A stretch of 64,000 nt of DNA from an uncultured Clostridia bacterium (GTDB lineage Bacteria > Bacillota > Clostridia > Oscillospirales > Acutalibacteraceae). A program made the translations under genes and the position numbers. The notes under the pieces are model-generated. The model saw only the letters and a program-made list of their open reading frames with translations. It did not search any database and was not told where the DNA came from. The stretch spans positions 1-64,000 of the forward strand of contig CAMAZY010000010.1 of assembly GCA_945863885.1 (NCBI GenBank), read 5' to 3'. Below are positions 40,874-50,125 of the stretch, piece after piece (position 1 is the first letter of the stretch; each line of letters begins with the position of its first letter).

Positions 40874-43800
40874 TTACGGCTTCATGTCAAGGATATAGAT
40901 TCTTACGATGTTCAAAAGAACCTTGAATGCCTTAATGATGTAGCTGAAGATGGTCTTGAACGTCGCCATTGCTTCCTCTTCTTCAAGATTCTCTTCGATT
41001 TCTTGCGGCGGATTCGGATCAACTTCGCCCTGGGTCGTATCCTTTTGGATCGCCATGCGGTCGATAGCAGTCGTTTCGCCGCCCTTGGTTGTGTAAGCGT
41101 CAAAGTAGAGAACGCCGTCCTCAATCTGAATTGCCGCAAACATCGGGGCATCGACCGAGTAAATTCTTTCCGCTCTCGGGAAGTACTTATCCGTCTTGGT
41201 TACATCGTTCTGGATATAGCTCTTGACGCCGGAACAGCCGGTAATGACATACGAGGTGCCGGTGGGCTGAACCTGTGTTCTGTATGTCTTGCCGTCTTTT
41301 ACAAGATAAGTGATTTCCGTCGGAACCTTTGCATTGTCGGCAAGCGAGCCGGTACGCAGATAAACGTGGTCGTGACCCTGGAATACCATGTCGATACCGA
41401 GCTGCGGCATCAGAGCGCTCAGCTGTGTTCTCATGGCGCAGACATCGTCGTCGTCATAATGAGAGCCGTGCGAATAGATTGCCTTGTGCAACGCAACGAA
41501 TTTCCACTGTGCGTTGCTTGCGTTCATATCCTTGGTCAGCCAGTCGATCTGCTCTTTCGAAAGGGCGTCGTCCTCGCCGAGATCCTCGGTGTTGAGAACA
41601 GCAATATGAACATTGTTATAATCGAACGAATAGTAAACGCCGGATTCGGTGTTCTGTTCGGGCACATTCGGAAGAACAAAGTGATTCGCCGTAGCGTTGG
41701 TACCCTTGCCCTCATGGTTGCCGGTGACGGGCATGAGATAGGTGTTCATCAGGCTGTCCGCCGCCGTATCGAACATATACTGCCACTGCTTGTTGTTATC
41801 GCCGTGGTCAACGAGGTCACCCGTTGTCAGAACAAAGGCGGCGTCCGGATAAGCGGTGAAAGCAGATTCAAGGACAGCTTTCCATGCACGGTTATACTGT
41901 CTTTCGTTTTGTGACTGCGGATCGGTCATGTGGAAGAACGTGACGTTCTTTCCGCCGTCAGCGGTGGTAATTGTGCCGGTCTTGCTCCACCAGCCGTATT
42001 TGGCATTACCGACACGGTAGTAGTAGGTCGTATCCGGCTCGAGATCTGAAAGCGAGACGGTATGCTGATTCATCTTGAACGCATACTGGAAGAAGCCGAT
42101 AACGCCAAGGTCAATACCCGGGTAGGATCGTTCAACGGTCTTGCTTGTCTTTTCAATCGTAAATTCAGTTGTTTCGGTCGGTGTGCCGGTAAACTTCGGC
42201 TCGCTGTCGGCTTTGTAAATTTCAATGTCGCCGTCAAGGGTCGATTTTGAGAACCAGTTGACCGTCGCTTCGGTTGTGCTGTCCTCGCCCATGGTGACGC
42301 TTACCATTGTCGGCAGGCGGTAGTTTTCGGTCGTGGCTTCAACCGCAACCGTTGAAGACGTATACGTTACGCCGCTGTCGCCGTGAAGGGCGGGATTTTC
42401 GTCCGTTGAGAAGTCGCCGAGAACATAGGCGATATAAATACCGAGAGATTCGAGCTGACTCGGGGTCAGGAATTTCTGTAAAGCAAGCTGGTCAAGAAGA
42501 TCGTAAAGGCTCGTATACGGAAGTACGCCGAGACCGAAGATCGTATTGACAAGATTCATGTAAGTGAAGTCGCCTTTAAGAACATACTTCAAAAGATAGT
42601 TGATGCCTTCACCCATCTTCTTTTGGATATAATCGTCCGCAAGAAGCTTATCGACACGGATTTCAAGCTTTGCAAGAAGTCCGTCCTCTACGATATCGCC
42701 GAGAACAAGGTCAATAATCTTATAGAACAGCTTTTCGGCGGTGTCGCCGTTTTCAAGCTTGTCAAGAACGTCCTGCATGAAAGCGTCGTCGGAGATGTCC
42801 TCGTTGCCGGTGTACCAGTAATTCATCGCCGACAAAACAGCGTCGCCCAGACAGCCGGGTTTTGAAGCATCGCCGAAGCCGAACGAGTCAAGGAACTTCG
42901 TGCAGGGTACGTCGGAAACCGGCACACTCATCAGCTCGTCAACGACATCGGTCAGAAGACCGTACAGCTGTTCGGGGTCGTTTATGTAAAGCTCGGTAAT
43001 CTGGTCAAGAAGGTCGTCAATAAACCATATCAGGTTATCGACGGAGAAAATGTTGTAAGAGCCGATCTTGAAGCCGTCACCGATATACGGAGACAGGAAG
43101 CCGGAAAGAATTTCGCGAAGGTCGATGTCCATTGTCTCAAGGAATTCGAGCACACCGCCGCTTTCCTTGATCTTGACAAGATAGCCGCCGACATAGCTTT
43201 TCAGAATACCGACAAGGAACTGGGTAATATCGGCTTTTCCGTCTTCGGTCATGCTGCCGCCGAAGCACATATCAAAAGCCTTATACTTAAACGTGCCGTT
43301 GTCGTAGGTTTTGCCGTCAAGGGTCATCTTCGCCGAAGCATCAAAGTCAATTGCATCACTTGTGATGCTTGACGAGCCGTCGGCTTTCTTTGTAATAACG
43401 TTTTCACGGTATGTATTCGGGTAACCCGTTACGGAAGCCGTTTCAATGTCATAGAGAGCTTCGCCGTCGTCGTTGACGGTAGCGGCGATGTCATTGGTAT
43501 GAAGATGACCGGTAAATGCGTAATGGATTCCCCAGGAAGCGAACTGCTCGGCAACGTCCATGTAGTTTTCGAGCGGGAACGCAAAGGTGATCGACGGCTC
43601 AACCTTCATGTGCGCTGCAAGACCGTGGTGAACCATAACGAACGGAATTTTGCCCTCTTCGGCGGACTTGTCCGCCCATGTCTTGACCCACGCCATCTGC
43701 TCGTCGGTCAGATAACCGCCGGTGTTGTCCTTTTCCGGTTCGCCGAACGAATAGACGTTACTGTCGAGTACGATCAGGCGGTAATCGTCGCCGAGGTCGG

Positions 43801-44383
43801 CAACGTAGGAAAGCTGACCGTGAATGTTGTCGCCGGGTTTTGCATATTCGTCAACCGCAAGGTCGTAACCGAGGTTTTTGTAAACCTCTCTGAACTCGGC
43901 TGCGGTAATCGCTCTTGTCTGTTCCTTCTTGCCGTTTTCGAAGGTACACGCCTTGGTGGTATTGATATCGTGGTTGCCGTTGATAACAAGGAACTCAAGA
44001 CCGTACTTTTCTTCGTATTCTTCTAAGATTTTTGCAAGTCCGACGTGAGCCTCGTACTCACTGTCCTTTGTCAGGTCGCCCGGAATCAGGACATATTTTG
44101 CGCCCGTCTTTTCTGCACGCTGTCCGATGGTATCAAGCGCCGTGCGGATAATCGTCTCGGACTCGTTATACATTTTTGAATCAAGGCGGCAGAAGTCCGT
44201 CCATGCCTGTCCCTTGTCGCCCATGAGTGATTCGGGATAATAGTGCGTATCCGAAATCGAAACAACGGGCAAAGAGCTTACGGTGCGCTCTTTTGCGCTT
44301 TCGGCGACCGATGAAAGCTGAAATGCCGTAACAAGCATGACAAGCGACAGCATCAGCGCCAAAGCTTTTTTAAGCCTTCTCAT
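40874..44383 (-). CDS. Giant secreted protein with two metallophosphoesterase domains
   Basis: A 1169-residue exported protein. Signal peptide at residues 1-27. First phosphoesterase domain (about 35-340): SISDTHY, PGDLTKDSEYEAH, NGNHDI, VMVHHGL and FTGHLHTND. A helical region of about 330 residues follows (repeated DLLDQ/VDELM-like helices). A purple-acid-phosphatase N-terminal/FN3-like domain (about 690-830) precedes the second phosphoesterase domain (about 845-1090): HMTDPQSQNE, TTGDLVDHGD, TGNHEGKG, ALHKAIYSHG, FQGHDHVYLR. An acidic linker and a basic amphipathic tail (FSYIIKAFKVLLNIVRIYIL) end the protein. Two intact catalytic sites in one chain suggest processing of diphosphorylated or complex phosphoesters outside the cell. 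Confidence 0.9.
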   Translation of the reverse strand: MRRLKKALALMLSLVMLVTAFQLSSVAESAKERTVSSLPVVSISDTHYYPESLMGDKGQAWTDFCRLDSKMYNESETIIRTALDTIGQRAEKTGAKYVLIPGDLTKDSEYEAHVGLAKILEEYEEKYGLEFLVINGNHDINTTKACTFENGKKEQTRAITAAEFREVYKNLGYDLAVDEYAKPGDNIHGQLSYVADLGDDYRLIVLDSNVYSFGEPEKDNTGGYLTDEQMAWVKTWADKSAEEGKIPFVMVHHGLAAHMKVEPSITFAFPLENYMDVAEQFASWGIHYAFTGHLHTNDIAATVNDDGEALYDIETASVTGYPNTYRENVITKKADGSSSITSDAIDFDASAKMTLDGKTYDNGTFKYKAFDMCFGGSMTEDGKADITQFLVGILKSYVGGYLVKIKESGGVLEFLETMDIDLREILSGFLSPYIGDGFKIGSYNIFSVDNLIWFIDDLLDQITELYINDPEQLYGLLTDVVDELMSVPVSDVPCTKFLDSFGFGDASKPGCLGDAVLSAMNYWYTGNEDISDDAFMQDVLDKLENGDTAEKLFYKIIDLVLGDIVEDGLLAKLEIRVDKLLADDYIQKKMGEGINYLLKYVLKGDFTYMNLVNTIFGLGVLPYTSLYDLLDQLALQKFLTPSQLESLGIYIAYVLGDFSTDENPALHGDSGVTYTSSTVAVEATTENYRLPTMVSVTMGEDSTTEATVNWFSKSTLDGDIEIYKADSEPKFTGTPTETTEFTIEKTSKTVERSYPGIDLGVIGFFQYAFKMNQHTVSLSDLEPDTTYYYRVGNAKYGWWSKTGTITTADGGKNVTFFHMTDPQSQNERQYNRAWKAVLESAFTAYPDAAFVLTTGDLVDHGDNNKQWQYMFDTAADSLMNTYLMPVTGNHEGKGTNATANHFVLPNVPEQNTESGVYYSFDYNNVHIAVLNTEDLGEDDALSKEQIDWLTKDMNASNAQWKFVALHKAIYSHGSHYDDDDVCAMRTQLSALMPQLGIDMVFQGHDHVYLRTGSLADNAKVPTEITYLVKDGKTYRTQVQPTGTSYVITGCSGVKSYIQNDVTKTDKYFPRAERIYSVDAPMFAAIQIEDGVLYFDAYTTKGGETTAIDRMAIQKDTTQGEVDPNPPQEIEENLEEEEAMATFKTIFSYIIKAFKVLLNIVRIYILDMKP

Positions 44384-44421
44384 AGTTTTTCCTCCTTCAT
44401 GAGATAGTTTTCAGCTTCCAT

Positions 44422-44450
44422 ATTATAGCACAAAAAGAGCGACAATTGAA
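44422..44450 (-). promoter_or_regulatory. Extended -10 promoter of the double phosphoesterase gene
   Basis: Minus strand TGC-TATAAT (-10 at 44422-44427), weak -35 TTCAAT (44445-44450), 17-bp spacer. Confidence 0.62.
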
Positions 44451-44596
44451 GATTTTAAGTTTTAAAAATTCTTTTTGTCGGTGTTGAATAAACTGATGAA
44501 GTGCGGTTTGTGAGTCTTGCCCAAACCGCTGATAAAAATAAACAAAAAAATCTACATCAAATTGGTCAAAAAGAACACAATCGGGCGGTTCAGCTA

Positions 44597-44625
44597 TGGA
44601 AAAAACGGCGGGCAGATGATATAAT
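44597..44625 (+). promoter_or_regulatory. Extended -10 promoter of the MATE gene
   Basis: TGA-TATAAT (-10 at 44620-44625) with a weak -35 TGGAAA (44597-44602), 17-bp spacer. Confidence 0.62.
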
Positions 44626-44663
44626 ACTACGGTATTCAGAAGAAAGGATTGAAAAAGCCATAT

Positions 44664-46031
44664 ATGAAAAAGGAAAATAAAATGGGCGTTATGCCGATCG
44701 GAAAGCTCATCATCTCCATGTCGCTTCCGATGATGATTTCCATGCTTGTTCAGGCACTTTATAATGTTGTCGACAGCATCTGGGTCGCCAAAATCAGCGA
44801 GGACGCACTGACAGCGGTTTCTCTTGCTTTCCCGGTACAGAATCTGATGATCGGCTTTGCGACCGGTACGGGCGTCGGCGTCAATGCGCTTCTTTCAAGA
44901 AGCCTCGGCGAAAAGAACTATGAAAAGGCAAACAAAATCGCCGCAAACGGGGTTCTGCTTGCGATCCTTACAGCCGTCGGTTTCATGCTTTTCGGAATTT
45001 TCGGGGCGGGACTTTTCTTCAAAACGCAGGTTGCCGCCGATTCCGCCGTTTTTGCGCACGGTGAAAAGTATCTTTCCATCTGCTGTATCTTCTCTTTCGG
45101 CGTTTTCGGTCAGATTATGTTCGAGCGGCTCATGCAGTCGACAGGCAAAACAACGCTTTCCATGGTCACTCAGTTGATCGGTGCCGGAATCAACATCATT
45201 TTTGACCCGCTGTTCATTCTCGGAATCGGCTTCTTCCCCCGTCTTGAAGCCGCCGGTGCCGCTGTCGCTACCGTCATGGGTCAGATTGCCGCCTTTATCG
45301 CCGCAATCGTTCTCAACCACAAGTTCAACAAGGAAATCAGCGTCAAAGTCAAAGGCTTTAAGCCCGACGGCAAAATCATCGGTGAAATATACAAAATCGG
45401 CGTGCCATCGATTATCATGGTCGGCATCGGCTCGGTCATGACGTATCTGATGAACCGGATTCTTCTTTCTTTCACGCAGACCGCCGCCGCTGTTTTCGGT
45501 GTTTACTTTAAGCTGCAAAGCTTTGTCTTTATGCCGATTTTCGGTATGAACAACGGCATCATCCCGATTATCGCTTTCAACTACGGCGCACAAAAGAAAG
45601 ACAGAATGTTAAAAACAGTCAAGCTGAGCCTGATTCTCGCCTGCTCGATTATGGCGGTCGGAACGGCGCTGATGTGGATTTTCCCCGAAACGATGCTCAG
45701 TCTTTTCGAAGCGTCGGAAAATATGCTGATAATCGGCGTCCCGGCTCTTCGCACGATCAGCACCTCGTTTGTGCTTGCGGGCTTTTGTATCTGTATCGGT
45801 TCGGTCTTTCAGGCAACGGGAAAGAGTTATCTTTCGATGATCGTCTCCTTTACCAGACAGCTTGTTGTGCTGATTCCCGTAGCGTATCTGCTTTCGAAAA
45901 CGGGTGTGCTCGACTACGTCTGGCTCGCCTTCCCGATTGCCGAGGTCGTTTCGGTCGTCGTCAGCGTGATTTCGTTTATCTATATTTATAAGGCCGTTAT
46001 CAGCAAGGTCGGCGGAAAAACACAGGCATAA
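44664..46031 (+). CDS. MATE-family efflux transporter
   Basis: A 455-residue membrane protein with about 12 helices and internal two-fold repeat (LPMMISMLVQALYNVVDSIWVA in the first half, cited here in outline; GVPSIIMVGIGSV in the second). The pattern is that of the NorM/DinF-related MATE proteins common in Clostridia, which export drugs or metabolites using Na+ or H+. Three in-frame starts exist: TTG 44649 (touching the AAAGGA site), ATG 44664 and ATG 44682; 44664 gives the usual MKKENKMGVMPIG beginning. Monocistronic with its own promoter and terminator. Confidence 0.92.
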   Translation: MKKENKMGVMPIGKLIISMSLPMMISMLVQALYNVVDSIWVAKISEDALTAVSLAFPVQNLMIGFATGTGVGVNALLSRSLGEKNYEKANKIAANGVLLAILTAVGFMLFGIFGAGLFFKTQVAADSAVFAHGEKYLSICCIFSFGVFGQIMFERLMQSTGKTTLSMVTQLIGAGINIIFDPLFILGIGFFPRLEAAGAAVATVMGQIAAFIAAIVLNHKFNKEISVKVKGFKPDGKIIGEIYKIGVPSIIMVGIGSVMTYLMNRILLSFTQTAAAVFGVYFKLQSFVFMPIFGMNNGIIPIIAFNYGAQKKDRMLKTVKLSLILACSIMAVGTALMWIFPETMLSLFEASENMLIIGVPALRTISTSFVLAGFCICIGSVFQATGKSYLSMIVSFTRQLVVLIPVAYLLSKTGVLDYVWLAFPIAEVVSVVVSVISFIYIYKAVISKVGGKTQA

Positions 46032-46049
46032 AAAATCAAACTGTCGGCA

Positions 46050-46082
46050 GGGGCGGCCAAATGGCTTAGCCCCGCTTTTTTG
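46050..46082 (+). terminator. Terminator of the MATE gene
   Basis: GGGGC/GCCCC stem with inner GCC/GGC pairing, followed by GCTTTTTTG. Confidence 0.75.
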
Positions 46083-46083
46083 T

Positions 46084-47190
46084 TGTCGCGTGTCGGTCTC
46101 GTGGCGATCGCGTGGCGACTCCAACGCCGGGGCACATGGTGCTTAATTGAAAGCTGAATGCCCGAGCAAGAAATTGAGCGACAAATTGTAGTTTGTCGGT
46201 GTAAAATTCGGCTCCACCTTTGGGGGAGCTGTCACGAAGTGACTGAGGGGGGGTTACTCGCTGACCGATAGCACTCGGTATATTTTAGCTTGTAGGAGCA
46301 CCAGTCAGTTTGTACTTTTGGATTTAACTTCTTCTATATCTTTACCTTTGCGCTAATGCCGCGCGGGCACTTACTTTCTGACAAACGCGTCAGAAAGTAA
46401 GCAAAGAACGCTTATGGTACGCGGTTTTTCAGCCGAGTTTTTTCTTGCCCTTAAGGGGCGAAGAAAAAACTGCGGGTCGAAACCGCTTTAGTCAGTCTGT
46501 GCTAAAGGCAGTGTCCAAACGGGTCAGGCACAGCGCTCAGAAACAGAAAAACACTAAGTGTTAATCGCACTTTTAATGTAACAGATAGTCTGTTCTCTTT
46601 CGTGCCTGACGCGTTGACGGACAGATTGAGTTATTCAATAAGCTTGCTTGTAGTTTGCAAATGAAAAATAGATTCTGTTCTTACTTTTAACATTTCAAAA
46701 CTAAAAGCAGCATGAAAATAAAATTAAACCTGCCAACCCAAAGTCAGAAAATAAAACAGTAAATCAATTCTACCGAGTCAAACATTGGAGAGAACAAACC
46801 GCCCTTAACAAGAAAAGTGCGACCACAATTGGTGTTGTCCTGCTACGAAAAGCGCTCTTTGCTTACTTTCTGACGCTTCGGTCAGAAAGTAAGTGCCCGC
46901 GCGGCATTAGCGCAAAGGTAAAGATATAGAAGAAGCTAAATCCAAAAAGTACAAACTGACTGTTACTCCTACAAGCTAAAATATACCGAGTGCTATCGGT
47001 CAGCGAGTAACTCCCTCAGTCACTTCGTGACAGCTCCCTCAAAGAGGGAGCCGAGTTTTACCCCTACAAACAAAAATTTATCGCTCGGCTTACGGCTCGG
47101 GCTGTCAGGTAGAAGCACAGCACTTTCTATCCCGGGATTGGAGTCGCCATGCGACCGGCATTGGTGTCGCCACGCGACCCCGCGGCCGTT
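46084..47190. mobile_element. Non-coding 1.1-kb element with long inverted repeats
   Basis: Two nearly identical arms of about 205 bp (46209-46413 and 46849-47053) face each other across about 435 bp; more diverged outer arms extend the symmetry to roughly 46084 and 47190. Each arm contains a short palindrome GTCACGAAGTGAC and a TTACTTTCTGAC/GTCAGAAAGTAA hairpin. No convincing gene lies inside. Parts of the arm (CTCCCTCAGTCACTTCGTGACAG in outline) are familiar intergenic repeats of gut Clostridia. It may be a MITE-like element or two solo repeats inserted head to head. It occupies most of the gap 46032-47260. Confidence 0.75.
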
Positions 47191-47212
47191 TCAGCAACAG
47201 CAAGGCAACAAA

Positions 47213-47247
47213 AAACGTGAAGCGCCGTCCTTGACGCTCCACGTTTT
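47213..47247 (-). terminator. Terminator of the 47261-49876 gene
   Basis: AACGTG...CACGTT stem with an inner AGCG/CGCT pairing, followed on the minus strand by TTTTTTGTTGCC. Confidence 0.85.
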
Positions 47248-47260
47248 TGTATCATCACTT

Positions 47261-49876
47261 TTATTTCAGCATTCCGTGATACCGACCCATCCAGTACGGC
47301 AGGGTGTAGGTCGTTGAGCCTTCCATCTCGTCCGCCTGTGATTCGGTTCCGAGACGGTAGGTTGAACCGTTGTACTTATGAAGCTCTCTTTCATCAGGTG
47401 CCGCAACCTTCCATTGAAGATTCGTGCCCGTCATAACCACGCCGAGTATCTGCAGAATACCGTTGCTGCTGTTGGCGAACAGCGGCCGTCCCACCTTCGG
47501 ATCATAGCTGAGTTCTGCAGTTCCGTCGATTCCGCCCGACGAGAAGTCGATCATCGCAATGTCGTCACGGTTCGGGTTGGACGCTAAATATCGGACGGTG
47601 CTTACCGGATGACGGGAAAGCGACCATGCGGCCGTTTCAACAAGGCTGTTGCCGTAAACGTCCTTCATTTCTTTATCGGGGTAAGCCAGCTGATAAATAT
47701 AATACCAAAGCGGATTTTCGCTGTGTGAAATCGAATACCACCAATCGTCAACGCCTTCTCTGTAATAGGAGAGCAGGGTTTCGTCGTCCTCCATCTGGAA
47801 CAGCAGATAGTAGGCAAGCATACCCATTTCTTCGTCGGAATAGTTGAGGATCAGACGGTAAACAAGCCGGAACAGCTTCGTATTGATAAGCGGTCTTAAA
47901 ATGTAGCCGAGTACACCCGAAACGCTGTTTGCATATTCAAGAATCGACATCTGATAGCGTTCCCATTCCTGCGTCATAATCTTTGCGTATTCGTACGCCG
48001 GGTCAAGAGCCGCCATTTTGTATTCGTTTTCCCATTTCTTGTCGCCCGTAACATAAGCGGCAAGCTTGAGTGCGCTTAAAATAACCGACGTCTGAAGCGG
48101 AGCACCGCCCAGAACCTGACCGTTATGAAGATAGGTGCGGTTGAACTTGCTCCACGTTGTCGGCTGGCCGGTTCCGTCGCAAAGCGAATAGCCGTTGTCA
48201 ACAATGTGCTGAGCGAACGAGTCCATGGTGCGTGTAATCAATTCCTTGATTTCCGGATCCTCGGGTCCCAAGATATCGTAAGCCAGCTTATAGATAAACA
48301 GGTGGCCGATGATTTCGTCGGAGCTTGTGTCGCCCTTGTAAACGATGTCCTCAACGTTGTAGCCCGCTCCGATCAGGTCGTTCCAGAGTCTTGCCGGAAC
48401 CTCACCCGAAGCGTCAACGGTAACCCCTCTTAAGTTTTCGCCGTTGAGAAGATAGCCGGCGGCGGTTTCGGGTTTCGTCGAAACACCGGTTGCCGTGCCG
48501 TCGCCGTTGTGGCTCCAGTAAATGTATCCGTCAACGGGATTGTTTTCCTCTTTGAACGAATAGGTTCTTGCCCAGAAGCCTTCAAGAAGTCTTGTTCTTG
48601 TGGCAGGGGTTGTTTCACTGTCGGTTGACGGATCGAACCACGAGTTGTCGGAATACAAAGACAAGTTCTTGTCGTTTTGAATATAAGAGCTCATGCCGAC
48701 CTTGAGATAGCGGTCAAACATATTCTGGAAAGAAGCCGCCGGACTGCTTTCGGGTACAAACTGCGAATAATCTCCGCCCTCTTTGAGGACTTCCTTTCCG
48801 TACCACTTGCCGACGGAAGCGTCCGCAACGCTGCCGTTTCTCTGTGCGTGAACAAGCGCCTCAGTTGTACCGGTACGCATCGAAATATAGGTCAGAAGCA
48901 AAACCGCTTCGGTTGAAAGATAGGCGGTCTTTCTCGCCGCCGCAATTTCTTCTGCGGTTGCGGTCGGATCGTCCCGTAAAACAGCATAGCGCATCAGCTC
49001 GCCGGCACCGTACATCGAAGTCCAAAGGCCGTCGTTGTCGGTTTCGTCCGGCCGCCATTCGCCGTCAACTAAGGTTGCGTTGGAAACCATGCCCCGTCTT
49101 GCAACGTTCTCCTGTGTTTCCTCGCTCATCAAAGCAGCTTTGTCCGTGCCGTTCATTTCGACCATTCTGATATGGGTATAGCCTTCCGCCATAGCGGTCC
49201 AGATTCCGTTTTCACCGTCAGGGAAAATCGCAAGCACCTTGCCGCTGCCGGTGTCAGCCGAATAGAAATACCGGTCACCCATGAAGCGCTGTTCTTTATC
49301 TCTTTCTGTCGGGGCATTGGCGTCTGTACGAAGAACGCCGTAGTTTGTGATCGTCCATACGGTGCCGTCGGCGGTTGTGGCCGTCTGGGCGTCCTTATAA
49401 AGACTTGTGTCCTTCACCTTTTCGGGGACGTCCTTTGCGTCGTCAACAGCGTAGCGGTCAACGAGCTTCTGAAGGTTTTCAACCTCTGAAACTGCACCGA
49501 GCGCATAGTCGTGCTTTTCTTTATTGGTTACGCCCTTGGTTGCGTCCTTGACAACGGTAAGCGTAACGCTGTCTGTCAATCCGTCGGCGTTTTCGGCGGT
49601 AATGGTTGCCGTTCCCTCGCCCTTCGCCGTCACTCTGCCCCATTCGTCAACTGTGGCGACAGATTCCGGCTGCGCTGTCCAGGTAAGGACACGGTTGCTG
49701 ACCGATTCGGAAAAGACGCTTTCAACGCTTCGGCTGTCTCCGATATCCATTTCCCAATCTTCGGGAACAACCAGACGCAGCGTGCCTTCTTTTTCGCCGC
49801 AGCTGAACGCAGACGCACTGATACAGGGCGAAAGCACCAGCAGACAGGCAAGAAACAGTGATATGATTTTCTTCAT
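47261..49876 (-). CDS. Large secreted protein with Ig-like (BIG2) domain
   Basis: An 871-residue exported protein. Signal peptide at residues 1-23 (ends ASA-FS). Residues about 33-110 form a BIG2-like Ig domain (SRSVESVFSESVSNRVLTWT, then GEGTATITAENADG). The remaining about 750 residues are helix-rich with many Trp and Tyr, resembling an (alpha/alpha) barrel (WTSMYGAGELMRYAVL, EIIGHLFIYKLAYDIL), but no glycosidase or lyase family was recognised. Candidates are a polysaccharide lyase or glycoside hydrolase of unknown specificity. Own promoter at 49908-49936 and own terminator. Confidence 0.8.
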   Translation of the reverse strand: MKKIISLFLACLLVLSPCISASAFSCGEKEGTLRLVVPEDWEMDIGDSRSVESVFSESVSNRVLTWTAQPESVATVDEWGRVTAKGEGTATITAENADGLTDSVTLTVVKDATKGVTNKEKHDYALGAVSEVENLQKLVDRYAVDDAKDVPEKVKDTSLYKDAQTATTADGTVWTITNYGVLRTDANAPTERDKEQRFMGDRYFYSADTGSGKVLAIFPDGENGIWTAMAEGYTHIRMVEMNGTDKAALMSEETQENVARRGMVSNATLVDGEWRPDETDNDGLWTSMYGAGELMRYAVLRDDPTATAEEIAAARKTAYLSTEAVLLLTYISMRTGTTEALVHAQRNGSVADASVGKWYGKEVLKEGGDYSQFVPESSPAASFQNMFDRYLKVGMSSYIQNDKNLSLYSDNSWFDPSTDSETTPATRTRLLEGFWARTYSFKEENNPVDGYIYWSHNGDGTATGVSTKPETAAGYLLNGENLRGVTVDASGEVPARLWNDLIGAGYNVEDIVYKGDTSSDEIIGHLFIYKLAYDILGPEDPEIKELITRTMDSFAQHIVDNGYSLCDGTGQPTTWSKFNRTYLHNGQVLGGAPLQTSVILSALKLAAYVTGDKKWENEYKMAALDPAYEYAKIMTQEWERYQMSILEYANSVSGVLGYILRPLINTKLFRLVYRLILNYSDEEMGMLAYYLLFQMEDDETLLSYYREGVDDWWYSISHSENPLWYYIYQLAYPDKEMKDVYGNSLVETAAWSLSRHPVSTVRYLASNPNRDDIAMIDFSSGGIDGTAELSYDPKVGRPLFANSSNGILQILGVVMTGTNLQWKVAAPDERELHKYNGSTYRLGTESQADEMEGSTTYTLPYWMGRYHGMLK

Positions 49877-49907
49877 AAAATTTCTCCCTTTCGTGAATCA
49901 TATTTGT

Positions 49908-49936
49908 ATAATATCACCAAACACCATCACAGTCAA
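49908..49936 (-). promoter_or_regulatory. Sigma-A promoter of the 47261-49876 gene
   Basis: Minus strand -35 TTGACT (49931-49936) and -10 TATTAT (49908-49913), 17-bp spacer. Confidence 0.72.
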
Positions 49937-50125
49937 TGAATTATGTATGAACTTTTGCGATTTAATGAATAAATTTTGGCTTATGAAAGCGAATTTCTAA
50001 CAATCAAAGAAAATCTGACCAATTTTTGCTGTAACCGTCGTGTTTTAGCTTTCCTTAAAGAACAGAACGTATAATTTCCCGACAGAAAAGCAATAATTCT
50101 ATCAAAAACCGAAAGAAGGCTTACT

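Noticed and set aside
41003-41914. A 303-codon open frame on the plus strand opposite the double phosphoesterase
   Set aside because: It is a shadow of a gene whose motifs are unmistakable on the other strand; Arg/His-rich composition is typical of antisense frames here.
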